Below are positions 37,495 to 46,670 of a stretch of DNA of 64,000 nucleotides, piece by piece. The notes beneath the pieces are model-generated. The model was not told where the DNA came from, ran no database searches, and saw nothing but the letters and a program-made list of their open reading frames with translations. The DNA comes from Afifella aestuarii (GTDB taxonomy: Bacteria; Pseudomonadota; Alphaproteobacteria; Rhizobiales; Afifellaceae), in contig NZ_SAUF01000005.1 of assembly GCF_004023665.1 (NCBI RefSeq), positions 620,001 to 684,000 on the forward strand, in the 5' to 3' direction. Positions within the stretch are counted from its first letter, which is position 1, and every line of letters begins with the position of its first letter. A program made the position numbers and the translations under genes.

Positions 37495-38673
37495 ATGCGG
37501 GCAGACGGCGGCCCATCGGCGCAGCAGCCGACGCTTTCGGATATCACGATCACGTCTGAACTATGGCGGCGCAGCGAGCCCGGGGCGAGTAACCTCGACG
37601 AGACCACGGCGATGCGCCGGATTGCCGATATCGTGGGAGCGGCTCCCGAAGAGGTGTTTCGAGTTTGTGCTGAGGTGGTGCGAGATCTCTGCGACGCCGG
37701 CAGCAGCGGCATCACTCTCTGCAAAGCCGACGACGAAGCACCGACATGCTCCTGGGTGGGGCTTGCCGGAAAACTCGCCGAATCCCCTCCCCCCGACCTG
37801 CCGCGTGCAGTCTCCCCGTGCAAGAGCTGCGTGGAAGATCGCCAGCCCGTTCTGTTGCGCCAGCCTCACCGGGTCTTTCCGGACCTCACAACCACAGTGC
37901 CCTTCTGTGAAACGCTGATCGTCCCCTTCGGATATGGCAGAAAGGCGCTTGAGGGCGCAATCTGGGCGATAGCTCATGACGGAGAAACGCGCTTCACCGC
38001 AGAACATGCGAAAATCCTCGAGCGCGTCGCGATCTTTACCGCCACAACGCTGCATCTTCAAAAGGGCACGCGTCAGGCAGACGCTGAGCGTCAGGAACTC
38101 GAATTGAACTACCGTGAGCTCGAGCATCGCACCAAGAACATCCTCGCGATCACGGTTGGTCTCCTGCGCCATCAGATGAGGGAAATGAACGAACCGGCAG
38201 CGCAAGAAGCCATCGAGACAGCAAGCGCACGCGTGGCCGCCCTGGGCAATCTGCATGGACTGGAGAAGGACGGCACTTCCGACAGGCTCGATACCGTCGT
38301 TGCCTCCGTCTGCCGCACTCTCGTCGATCCGGACCCGCGGTTTCAGCTGGATCTGGATCTCGATCCCACCGTCATAAGGCCGCAGCGGGCCGCAACCGCT
38401 GCCCTCGTCGTCAGCGAGTTGGTGATCAACGCACTGAAGCACGGCCTCGCCCGGCGTAAGACAGGCACGATCGCGGTTCGACTGAAAGAGGCAGGCGACA
38501 ACTGCCTGCGGCTTTCCGTTTCGGACGATGGCGCGCCGCTCGACCGAGACCCGGACCAGAAGGATGGCGGTGCCGGTTTGAACTTACTGGATCAGCTTGC
38601 CAATCAGATCGGAGGAAGCATGAGCGTCGAGACGGAGCCGAAGCGCTTCACGCTGACGTTTCCGGCGCAATAG
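37495..38673 (+). CDS. GAF domain sensor histidine kinase of the HisKA_2/HWE type
   Basis: About 392 residues. An N-terminal GAF-like domain (about 35-190) with several cysteines (CETLIVPFGYG, SPCKSCVEDRQ) is followed by a HisKA_2 dimerisation box with the phospho-accepting His211 in YRELEHRTKNILAITVGLL, and an ATPase domain (LVVSELVINALKHGLARR; GGAGLNLLDQLANQIGG). There is no transmembrane helix. Start ATG 37495 is chosen because GGGAGG (37481-37486) lies 8 bases before it; ATG 37453 would add 14 residues. No response regulator is adjacent. Its last 26 bases overlap the opposite SDR gene. Confidence 0.88.
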   Translation: MRADGGPSAQQPTLSDITITSELWRRSEPGASNLDETTAMRRIADIVGAAPEEVFRVCAEVVRDLCDAGSSGITLCKADDEAPTCSWVGLAGKLAESPPPDLPRAVSPCKSCVEDRQPVLLRQPHRVFPDLTTTVPFCETLIVPFGYGRKALEGAIWAIAHDGETRFTAEHAKILERVAIFTATTLHLQKGTRQADAERQELELNYRELEHRTKNILAITVGLLRHQMREMNEPAAQEAIETASARVAALGNLHGLEKDGTSDRLDTVVASVCRTLVDPDPRFQLDLDLDPTVIRPQRAATAALVVSELVINALKHGLARRKTGTIAVRLKEAGDNCLRLSVSDDGAPLDRDPDQKDGGAGLNLLDQLANQIGGSMSVETEPKRFTLTFPAQ

Positions 38674-39619
38674 CGTCGTTATCGGTGCGATCGGTCTCAC
38701 CGCTTGAACGCGCAAGGCTGGCGAGCCCCTCGACGCTAGCAACCCGGGGACGCCAACCGAGACGCTTGAGCGCACGGCAATCGACCACCAGATTCCCGGC
38801 AAGCCGCTCTAGGATCTCTGTCCGTCCGGCAAGCCGCGCCCCGGCCCCGAAAAGGAATTCAGGAACCCGCCAAAGCCTTGGCGGCCGGCCGAGACCGAAG
38901 CGCATCGCCCGGAGCATCTCGGGAAGCGTCAACGGCGTGTCGTCGGCGACGAGATAGGCGCCCGAGAGACGCATCGGATGGGAGAGGCTCCAGCGCACGG
39001 CCTCTGCCAAATTCTCGACCGCCAGCAACGAGCGTCGCGCCTTGAGGCCCGCAAACGGCAAAGGATAAGGGCTACTCGCCAGACGCAAGAGAGCGGCCAT
39101 ATTTCCCTTCACCCCGGGGCCATAGACCAGGACCGGGCGGAGGCTGACGCAGTCGATACCGAGCCCCGCAAGTCCTTCTTCGGCCGCAAGCTTGGAGCGG
39201 CCATAAGCATCCGTCGGTTCGGGCGGCCGGCTTTCATCGAGAACGCCTTCCGCCGATGGACCGCTCTGAGCTCGCACCGATGACAGAAACACGAACCGTT
39301 TCGCCCCTGCCCGCGCTCCGGCTTCCGCCAACCTCAAGGTCGCGTCCGTGTTGATGGTGCGATAATCCACCTCCGGCAATCCGGACGCGGCATGCGCGAT
39401 ACCGGCCGAGTGAACGATCGCATCGACGCCTTCGAGTGCGCGCGACAGGTTTGAGGGCTGCGCAAGGTCGCCGATCAAGGCGGAATCGGCCGTCAGCATC
39501 TGATCGATGGGACGACGCAGGAGCACGCGCACACGAAAGCCATGCGCACGAAGATCCTCGAGAAGGTGACGGCCGACAAAGCCGGAGGCTCCCGTCAAAG
39601 CTATAAGCGGAGCTTCCAT
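38648..39619 (-). CDS. NAD-dependent epimerase/dehydratase (extended SDR)
   Basis: A 323-residue extended short-chain dehydrogenase. The NAD(P) motif is ALTGASGFVGRHLLEDL (about 7-23), the active site YxxxK is YGRSK (about 140-144), and the catalytic Ser is in FVFLSSVRAQ. It most resembles UDP-sugar epimerases and reductases of the WcaG/GalE group. No sugar-biosynthesis genes are nearby, so its substrate is unknown. It converges with the kinase gene, with a 26-base overlap. Confidence 0.85.
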   Translation of the reverse strand: MEAPLIALTGASGFVGRHLLEDLRAHGFRVRVLLRRPIDQMLTADSALIGDLAQPSNLSRALEGVDAIVHSAGIAHAASGLPEVDYRTINTDATLRLAEAGARAGAKRFVFLSSVRAQSGPSAEGVLDESRPPEPTDAYGRSKLAAEEGLAGLGIDCVSLRPVLVYGPGVKGNMAALLRLASSPYPLPFAGLKARRSLLAVENLAEAVRWSLSHPMRLSGAYLVADDTPLTLPEMLRAMRFGLGRPPRLWRVPEFLFGAGARLAGRTEILERLAGNLVVDCRALKRLGWRPRVASVEGLASLARSSGETDRTDNDAIAPETSA

Positions 39620-39896
39620 CTCTGTCCCTCCTCAACGCCCTCGTGACACCCCTGTAGCGCCCTTATCTTGAGATCGCGGACAACCCAGCGGGCGAAGGGT
39701 TCGACTGAAACGGCCATAGCACGAAGGAGGCGGGCAGAAGAAAGCCCATCCCGGATCAAAGCCGCGCCGAACAGAAATGGTCCGTGGTGGACTTCTCCGA
39801 GACAATTCGCGGTATGGCGAAATCCGCTCCCGGCCTTATGATACACAATGGGCGTTGGTTCGTTGGGCCAAGCGCCGACAGGCAGGGAGACGGTGC

Positions 39897-41588
39897 ATGC
39901 ACTTCCTGGCCCTTGCGACCGACTATGACGGCACGCTTGCCCATGACGGCTTCGTCGCTCCCGAGACGTGCGAGGCGCTTCGGCGGCTGAAGGAGAGCGG
40001 CCGCCGCCTCATCCTCGTGACGGGGCGCGAGCTGGTGCCGCTCAAAGCCGCGTTTGCCGAATTCGCACTCTTCGACCTGATCGTCGCCGAAAACGGCGCC
40101 GTTCTCTACGATCCCGGCGATGGAACGGAGACGACGCTGGCAGCGCCGCCCCCGCACGCTCTCGTTGAAAGGCTGCTCGACCGCCAGGTCGGACCGCTTT
40201 CCATCGGCCGTGCGGTCCTTGCGACCTGGGAGCCACACGAACGAGAGGTTCTTGCAGCCATCCACGAGCTGGGGCTGGAGCTCCAGATCACGTTCAACAA
40301 GGGTGCGGTGATGGTTTTGCCGCCCGGCGTGAACAAGGCTTCGGGGCTCAGGGCCGCCCTCCGACATCTCGACATCTCAGCACCAAACGTGGTCGCGGTG
40401 GGCGATGCGGAAAACGATCATGCCTTTCTTGGTGCCTGCGGCTGTTCGGCCGCCGTTGCGAACGCTTTGCCTGCGCTTCGGAACGCGGCCGATATTTGCC
40501 TGAGGCGAGATCACGGCGCAGGAGTGGTTGAACTCATCGACGCAATCCTTCGCGAGGATGCACGGATCCTGCCACCCGCCCGGCGCGGCCTCAAAATTGG
40601 CAATGACGAGGATGGCAACGACATCTACCTTGAACCCGACACGCGGGTTTTGATCGGCGGCGATTCCGGTATCGGGAAGTCACGCTTTGCGAAACTCCTG
40701 ACCGAAAGGATGGTCGACAGAGGCCTGGAGTTTTGCGTCATCGATCCTGAGGGGGATTATGAGGATCTGGCCCATGCCGTCCAGATCGGCAGCCTCACAG
40801 AACCGCCTGTGCCTGGAGAAGCACTGCGCCTCTTGCACGCTGCCGACCTCAACGTCGTCGTCAACGCCGTCGCTCTGTCTCTTGCCGAACGCAGGCAGCT
40901 TTTTGCCGATTTGCTGCCGTCGATCACGGAGCTGCGCCGTCGGACAGGACGTCCGCATTGGTTGATCATCGACGAGGCTCATCACATTCTGCCGGCGGGC
41001 CATGAGAATGTGCACGAGCTTCCAGGGAATACCCCGGCCGTCGTGATGATCACGGTCAGTCCGCGTTCGCTCGCGCGTCAGGCGGTGGCGACGGCGGAAA
41101 CGATCCTCGCTTTCGGCAAGACCGCTCCCGAAGTGATCGAGGTCACCGCCTCCATCCAGGGCCACGACGTCTCCCCTCCCGGCGCCTGCAGCGAAAACGA
41201 AGCGCTTTGTTGGTTCGTCGGAGAGCCAACGCCACGGCGGGTAAAAATCGATCTGCCGCGACAACTCCATCACCGCCATTCCGGAAAATACGCGGTCGGC
41301 GATGTCGGCCCGGAACACAGTTTCTATTTTCGTGGACCGAAGGGCAGCGTCTTCCTGCGCGCCCACAACCTATCGAGCTTCTTGGAGCTTGCAGGCCAGG
41401 TCGACGACGAGACCTGGGAATATCATTTGCGGGCAGGCGATTATTCGGCCTGGTTTCGCCATGTCATCAAAGACGAGGCCTTGGCGAGAGAATGCGAGGC
41501 CATTTCATTCGAGCGCGCGCTCACGCCCCGCGAGAGCCGCCAGCGCATTCGTGAAGTGGTCAGACAGCGCTACGTCGCCACCATCTAG
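39897..41588 (+). CDS. HAD-IIB phosphatase fused to HerA/DUF87-like P-loop ATPase
   Basis: A 563-residue two-enzyme protein. Residues 1-220 are a HAD-IIB hydrolase: motif I DYDGT with Asp9 and Asp11, motif II VTGR (41-44), motif III Lys147 in NKASGL, motif IV GDAEND (169-174). Residues 230-455 are a P-loop ATPase: Walker A GGDSGIGKS (254-262), VIDPEGDY (281-288) and Walker B LIIDEAH (356-362), as in HerA/DUF87 proteins. The last 100 residues are a separate domain with FYFRGPKGSVFLRAHNL. The start ATG 39897 has GGGAG about 9 bases before; 40 more in-frame codons upstream are not conserved-looking. Its role is unknown. Confidence 0.85.
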   Translation: MHFLALATDYDGTLAHDGFVAPETCEALRRLKESGRRLILVTGRELVPLKAAFAEFALFDLIVAENGAVLYDPGDGTETTLAAPPPHALVERLLDRQVGPLSIGRAVLATWEPHEREVLAAIHELGLELQITFNKGAVMVLPPGVNKASGLRAALRHLDISAPNVVAVGDAENDHAFLGACGCSAAVANALPALRNAADICLRRDHGAGVVELIDAILREDARILPPARRGLKIGNDEDGNDIYLEPDTRVLIGGDSGIGKSRFAKLLTERMVDRGLEFCVIDPEGDYEDLAHAVQIGSLTEPPVPGEALRLLHAADLNVVVNAVALSLAERRQLFADLLPSITELRRRTGRPHWLIIDEAHHILPAGHENVHELPGNTPAVVMITVSPRSLARQAVATAETILAFGKTAPEVIEVTASIQGHDVSPPGACSENEALCWFVGEPTPRRVKIDLPRQLHHRHSGKYAVGDVGPEHSFYFRGPKGSVFLRAHNLSSFLELAGQVDDETWEYHLRAGDYSAWFRHVIKDEALARECEAISFERALTPRESRQRIREVVRQRYVATI

Positions 41589-41605
41589 GTCGAGCGCGCA
41601 GCAAA

Positions 41606-41633
41606 GACTGCCGCGCTCGAAAGCGCGGCAGTC
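41606..41633. terminator. bidirectional terminator between the HAD-ATPase and proX genes
   Basis: GACTGCCGCGCT (41606-41617) and AGCGCGGCAGTC (41622-41633) form a perfect 12-bp stem with a 4-base loop. CTTCATT follows on the plus strand and TTTG on the minus strand. It lies 18 bases past the plus-strand stop and 21 bases past the proX stop, so it can serve both genes. Confidence 0.8.
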
Positions 41634-41653
41634 CTTCATTCAGATCGAGCCCT

Positions 41654-42601
41654 CTACAGGCCCAGCCACTTGTCCACGACATCCGGATGGTCGGCGATCC
41701 ATTCCTGGGCGAGTTCGTTCTCATCCCGGCCCTTCACCGCGATCTGGTATGTCCAGTCGGCGACCATGTCACTCGTGGGGCTGTAATTGTCGAAGAGCGT
41801 GATCAGCTCGGGGGCGCGTTCTTCGAGCGACTTCGAGTAGGCGAGATGGATCTCGGCAGGCTTCCAGGCCGTCGACACGCTCGATTTCTCGTACCACTGC
41901 GGATCTTCGTCCGGCTGGATCATGTTCCATTTCGCGTCGTCGTGCGCCGGCTCGTCGAGCATCACGAGGTCGTACTGCGCGAAAATGTGGTGCGGCGTGT
42001 AGCAGTAGAAGACGTAAGGCTCGCCCTTCTTCTCCTTCTCCCCGATCCGCGCATAGGCGAGTGCTTCATCAATGGTCTCAGGCTCGTAGAGCTCGGCCAG
42101 CCCATAGCCGCGCATCTTGACCTTTTCGGTGTTTGCGGAGGCCCAACCGGTCGCACCCACCCAGAATTCACCCTTCCCGTCCCCATCGGAATCGAACTGT
42201 TTTGCGATCTCCGGGTCCGCAAGGTCGGTGATGGACGAAATGCCGAGCTTGTCGGCGGTCGCCTTCGTCACGCAATCGCCCTGCTCGCCTTGGAACATCG
42301 TTTTGCCGAGGACGACGTTGTCCTGGTACTCATCGACGATGCCCTGAATGTTCGGCAGCCAGACTTCCGGATGCACGTCCATATCGCCCTTGCCAGACGC
42401 CATGGCTGCGAAGATGACGGGGTTCGTGCCGGGTGTCAGCGTGACACTGGCACCGAATTCCCGCTCCGCGAGGTTTTTCAGGATTGCGGCGCCGGCCTTG
42501 GCCGACGGCCAGCTCGGCACACCGATGGTGATATCAGCGGCCTGCGCGCTGCTGCCGATCAGCAAGGCTGCGGCAGCAGCGGAATAGATAAGCGGTCTCA
42601 T
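41654..42601 (-). CDS. proX: glycine betaine/proline ABC transporter substrate-binding protein (ProX/OpuAC)
   Basis: A 315-residue exported protein with a signal peptide (about 1-21, ending GSSAQA) and an OpuAC domain. Features are ITIGVPSWPSAKAGAAIL, DMDVHPEVWLPN and FYCYTPHHIFAQYDL; the Trp and Tyr residues in these segments are of the kind that form the aromatic cage for quaternary ammonium groups. The start ATG 42601 has GAGAGG 8-13 bases before; an upstream in-frame ATG would place this site inside the gene. It is the second gene of the unit, 53 bases after the fused ATPase-permease gene. Confidence 0.92.
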   Translation of the reverse strand: MRPLIYSAAAAALLIGSSAQAADITIGVPSWPSAKAGAAILKNLAEREFGASVTLTPGTNPVIFAAMASGKGDMDVHPEVWLPNIQGIVDEYQDNVVLGKTMFQGEQGDCVTKATADKLGISSITDLADPEIAKQFDSDGDGKGEFWVGATGWASANTEKVKMRGYGLAELYEPETIDEALAYARIGEKEKKGEPYVFYCYTPHHIFAQYDLVMLDEPAHDDAKWNMIQPDEDPQWYEKSSVSTAWKPAEIHLAYSKSLEERAPELITLFDNYSPTSDMVADWTYQIAVKGRDENELAQEWIADHPDVVDKWLGL

Positions 42602-42654
42602 ACTGTGTCCTCTCATAGGTTCGTTTTTGGGCTGCGCCGTAGCGCAGCCGGCCC

Positions 42655-45264
42655 TCAGGCCGATTTTGCGGGCGCGCGTCCGGCGACGATCCGGTCAAGC
42701 GCCATCGCACAGAAAAGGATGGCGAGACCCGCGAGCATCCCCTGTCCTTCAGCCGCATATTGCAGGGCTTCGAGAACGTCCTCCCCGAGACCCTTCGCGC
42801 CAATGAGCGAGGCGATGACCACCATCGACAGACACATCAGAATGGTCTGGTTGATGCCCGTCTTGATGGATGGCATGGCGAGCGGCAGCTCGACCTTCCA
42901 AAGCCTGAAGGTCCGCGTCGCGCCGAAAGCGGACGCCGCCTCGGTCACATCATAGGGCACACCTTTCATGCCGAGCGCGGTCAGCCGGATGACAGGTGGC
43001 ATGCCGAAGACGAGTGTCGCCAGAATGCCGGGAGGCTTACCGGTTCCGAAGAAGGCGATGACCGGGATCAGATAGACGAAGGCCGGCATGGTCTGCATGA
43101 AATCGAGCACCGGTCTGGCGGCCGTGTAGGCGCGGTCCGACTTTGCAAACCAAATGCCGAGCGGCACACCAATGACGACGCAGATGACCGCGGCAGCCCC
43201 GAGCAGCGCCACGGTCGCCATGGATTTTTCCCAGAAACCGAAGAGTGCGAGATAGGCCAGAGCAGCCGCGGTAAAAATCGCCACCCGCGCGCCGGCGAGA
43301 AGCCAGGCGATGGCGCAAATCGCCACCATGACCACGGGCCAAGGCGTCGCCACCAGCATCAGCTCGAGAGTGTCGAGGAGCGCACGCACGACCGCCGTGA
43401 CGGAATCAAAAAACCCTTCCCCGGCGATCGCGAGCCAGTCGAAAGCGTGATCGATCCAACGTGCCGCGCTCGCGCGGATCGCATTGTCGGCGGGAAAGGT
43501 CGTCAGCCATGTCGGCGGTTCGGCGGCCGAGAAACGATAGATCGTGACGGGATAGATAAAGGCGACGAGCAAGGTCGCGATCGCTGCGCCCACCCAGGAG
43601 AGGCCGGAGCGGATTGACCGGTCCGAACGCCAATGGGTGAAGCGCCATTCGAGCGCGCGATCTGCCGTCAGACCCTCAATGAGTTTGACGACGACAAAGA
43701 TGCCGAGCCCGATCAACGCGACCTGGGTGGACTGCGCCGAGAGCGCATCCGCTTCCGTCTGCGCCGAGGCTGCAATATCACGCAGCCGGTCCGCACTGGC
43801 GGCAAGGCGGGCGGCATTGTCCGCGCCGGAAGCGGCCGCCTCCGCAGCGCGTTCCGCCCGTGCATCGGCACGCGCAAGAAGCGAGGCCGCGCGCGCCGCT
43901 GCCTCACTGCCCAAATCTCCGAGAAAGCCTCGGCCAATTTGGACAAGGCCGATCAGTTCAAGGATGACAAACGCCCAAAAGACGGACCAGAGCGATCGAG
44001 CGCCAGCCCATATCGGACCGAACACGACAGCACCTAAATTGAAGACGTTCCAACGTCCCTCCCCGATCCGGCGGAATGCGGGGATGTAATGGCCGGCCCC
44101 GCGACCGACGAACTCAGCGATGAGCGCGTTCTGTTCCTTGCGGGAGGTTCCTGCCCCGACCTCGAAGGCAGCGGCCGATTGGGTTTCGATCTCGACCGGT
44201 TGCTCTTTACCGCCCTGGACGCCGCGCAGGAGATCCGTCTGCGTGACGAGGCCGACCTCCGCGCCGTTTTCGTCGACGATGACGATGTCTTCTTTTTGTG
44301 ACAGCACGAGATCGACAAGGCTGTCGAGATCGGCACCGACGGGAGCGCGCGGCGCAGACGTCAAGTCCATGCCCGTCTCGTCCGGCGCCGGCAACGGCCG
44401 CATGATCTTCGCCGCATGGACCAGCTTGAGCCGTGAAATGCCGGAGACGAAATCGGCCACATAATCATCGGCCGGATCGGTCACGATCTCCTCGGGCGTC
44501 CCGGTTTGCACGATACGGCCATCTTTCATGATGGCGATGCGATCGCCGATGCGGATCGCCTCGTCGAGATCGTGCGTGATGAAGACCGTCGTCTTGTTCA
44601 GCTCTTTCGATAGAGCCATGAACTCTGCCTGCAGCTGCCGGCGGATCAAAGGGTCGAGCGCCGAAAACGGCTCGTCCATGAGAAGGATGTCGGGATCGGC
44701 AGCAAGAGCGCGCGCCAGACCGACACGCTGCTGCATGCCGCCAGAAAGCTCATGGGCGAAACTGTCGCCCCAATCGCCGAGATCCACGAGGTCGAGGCAA
44801 CGTTCGGCCTGATCGAAACGGTCGAGCTTGGGAACACTCTGAACCTCGAGCGGCAGCCCGACATTGTCGCGCACGGTGCGGTGCGGCAGGAGACCGAAAT
44901 TCTGGAATACCATGCCGATCGTCTGGGCTCGCAGACGGCGCAGTGCGTCGTCGCCCATGGCCATCACATCCTCGCCCTCGACCTCGATTCGACCCGACGT
45001 CGGTTCGAGGAGGCGGTTGATGTGGCGCACGAGAGTGGACTTGCCTGAGCCAGACAATCCCATCACGCAGAAGATCTCGCCGCGCGCGACCTCTATGCTC
45101 GCATCGGCGACGCCGACGATGCAGTTGAAGCGAGATTGGACCTCGGCTTTGTCGAGCTGCTCCTTTTCAATTGCCTCAAGAGCCTCTTCCGAGCGTTCGC
45201 CAAAAATCTTCCAGACATTCGACAAGACGATCGCAGGGTCGGTCGTGCCCCCCGGCATTGACAT
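42655..45264 (-). CDS. glycine betaine ABC transporter, ATPase (ProV) and permease (ProW) fused in one protein
   Basis: A single 869-codon frame. Residues 1-280 are a ProV-type ATPase: Walker A GLSGSGKST (69-77), Q-loop VFQNFGLLPH, signature LSGGMQQR (173-180), Walker B ILLMDEP. A CBS-like motif follows (DIVIVDENGAEVGLVTQTDLL, 326-346 region). Residues 390-450 look like a DUF2628-type membrane segment (VFNLGAVVFGPIWAG). Residues 452-512 are Ala-rich and probably coiled coil. Residues 515-869 form a ProW permease with the EAA loop EAASAFGATRTFRLWKVELP. The start ATG has AGGAG upstream. ProV and ProW are normally separate. proX follows 53 bases later. Confidence 0.88.
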   Translation of the reverse strand: MSMPGGTTDPAIVLSNVWKIFGERSEEALEAIEKEQLDKAEVQSRFNCIVGVADASIEVARGEIFCVMGLSGSGKSTLVRHINRLLEPTSGRIEVEGEDVMAMGDDALRRLRAQTIGMVFQNFGLLPHRTVRDNVGLPLEVQSVPKLDRFDQAERCLDLVDLGDWGDSFAHELSGGMQQRVGLARALAADPDILLMDEPFSALDPLIRRQLQAEFMALSKELNKTTVFITHDLDEAIRIGDRIAIMKDGRIVQTGTPEEIVTDPADDYVADFVSGISRLKLVHAAKIMRPLPAPDETGMDLTSAPRAPVGADLDSLVDLVLSQKEDIVIVDENGAEVGLVTQTDLLRGVQGGKEQPVEIETQSAAAFEVGAGTSRKEQNALIAEFVGRGAGHYIPAFRRIGEGRWNVFNLGAVVFGPIWAGARSLWSVFWAFVILELIGLVQIGRGFLGDLGSEAAARAASLLARADARAERAAEAAASGADNAARLAASADRLRDIAASAQTEADALSAQSTQVALIGLGIFVVVKLIEGLTADRALEWRFTHWRSDRSIRSGLSWVGAAIATLLVAFIYPVTIYRFSAAEPPTWLTTFPADNAIRASAARWIDHAFDWLAIAGEGFFDSVTAVVRALLDTLELMLVATPWPVVMVAICAIAWLLAGARVAIFTAAALAYLALFGFWEKSMATVALLGAAAVICVVIGVPLGIWFAKSDRAYTAARPVLDFMQTMPAFVYLIPVIAFFGTGKPPGILATLVFGMPPVIRLTALGMKGVPYDVTEAASAFGATRTFRLWKVELPLAMPSIKTGINQTILMCLSMVVIASLIGAKGLGEDVLEALQYAAEGQGMLAGLAILFCAMALDRIVAGRAPAKSA

Positions 45265-45368
45265 GGGCGCTCCTTTGTTTGGTGTGGCGCCATCCTCATG
45301 ATCGAAGCCCGGATGTCAACGTAAGCGCGTGCCGGAACACGAAGGCAGCCACAAGATGGTCGCTGCCC

Positions 45369-46544
45369 TTATTGGGAAAGCACGTCGCTCGCAATCCTGA
45401 ATGGGCTCGCCACGGTGTTGCCGACGGCGTCGAAGACGAAGGCGCCGGCTTCGCCCAGCTGACCGAAACCTCGCCGCCCGGTCGAACCCAGCCGGGCAGC
45501 AAGCGTCACGAATTGATCGTGTCCGAGAAAGTCCGTCTTCGGGAGCTGCGAGATATCGATGATCCGCAGATCGTACTGCACCGCCAGCTGCTGGATCTCG
45601 GGGTCATCGACGTCCACGCCGCCGAGCCGCGGCCGTCCGCCGCCAACCCGCCTGGAAATCGCGAGTGCCCGGTCCTGCTTCGAGACGAGGATCGTCATCG
45701 GGGGATGCTTGCGGCCGATGACCGCGATCTGGGTTCTGAAAACGTCGATATCGATATCCGGAGACGCAAGGATCACCTCCTCGATCCCGGAGATCACGTC
45801 ACCATGCCCAGAAAGGCGCAATTGCCTCAGCACCTCCATCACGAGCCAGCCGCCCATACTGTGACCGAAGAGGGTGATATCTCCGACCTTCCGATCTCTA
45901 GCGAGATGCGTCAAAACACCGGCCAGATAATCGCGCGAATAGGTCACAGCGTCCTTGTCTGCGACATACCCGGTCACAGCAGCTTCCGAGGGCCAGGCAA
46001 ACAGGACCGGGACGTCATTGGGATCGGAATCGACCGTGATCTGAGCCAGACGAAACAGCGATTCGGCAAAGCTCGTGTTGTAGCCGTGGACGAAAACGCC
46101 GACATCGTCTCGCCCGGGCGACAGTTCGCCCTTTCCGTTCCGCGCAGCGATTTGATGATAGAACTCGGCTTCGGTCAGCCGCTCTTCCTTGACGGTTGCA
46201 AAGCTCCGCTTCGGATCCGCCTTGCCGTCCGGCCACTCGATTTCCGTCGGCTTATGGCCCGGGGGAACCGAGACCGTGTAACGGGCGAAATTGAGTTCAG
46301 CAGCCGGCTCGGAGGTGTAGAGGACGCTCTGCGGTCCCTTACGCTCCCGCGTCGTGGCCGCATAAATGGTCACGAGCTGTGCGCCCGGCACCGTCGCCTG
46401 AACGGGTGTCAGAGCCGCTTCGTCGGGTAGCCCGGCGCACCCGCCCAATAGGGAGACCACGCAGAAGACCAGAAACGCCGATAATCCTACGGGTGTGAGC
46501 AGGACGCTACGCCCCCCCTCGTCCCCGCTGCCCCGATGCCGCAT
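45369..46544 (-). CDS. alpha/beta hydrolase lipoprotein, DUF900 family
   Basis: A 391-residue protein with an N-terminal export segment and lipobox LLGGC (about 32-36), then an esterase-like alpha/beta fold. The nucleophile elbow is GHSMGGW (Ser near residue 229), the oxyanion region is VFVHGYNTSF, and a late LGHDQF could supply the catalytic His. DUF900 proteins are common in alphaproteobacteria as lipase/esterase-like lipoproteins of unknown substrate. It stands between the betaine transporter gene and the efflux operon, all on the minus strand, but with gaps of 104 and 126 bases. Confidence 0.85.
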   Translation of the reverse strand: MRHRGSGDEGGRSVLLTPVGLSAFLVFCVVSLLGGCAGLPDEAALTPVQATVPGAQLVTIYAATTRERKGPQSVLYTSEPAAELNFARYTVSVPPGHKPTEIEWPDGKADPKRSFATVKEERLTEAEFYHQIAARNGKGELSPGRDDVGVFVHGYNTSFAESLFRLAQITVDSDPNDVPVLFAWPSEAAVTGYVADKDAVTYSRDYLAGVLTHLARDRKVGDITLFGHSMGGWLVMEVLRQLRLSGHGDVISGIEEVILASPDIDIDVFRTQIAVIGRKHPPMTILVSKQDRALAISRRVGGGRPRLGGVDVDDPEIQQLAVQYDLRIIDISQLPKTDFLGHDQFVTLAARLGSTGRRGFGQLGEAGAFVFDAVGNTVASPFRIASDVLSQ

Positions 46545-46670
46545 GCTCTTTTCCGAAATAAATGAAACGGGCCGGGTGCTTTTAGCGTCTGATCCCAGCT
46601 TCCGCTATGACGTGAAGGCAACACTCTGGCGATGCGACCTTGCGCCAATATTATACAGAAAAGCGCGATT

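Noticed and set aside
39777-39896. 40-residue N-terminal extension of the HAD-ATPase fusion protein
   Set aside because: The first HAD motif starts right after ATG 39897, which has a good ribosome binding site; the extension is Arg-rich and unlike a domain.
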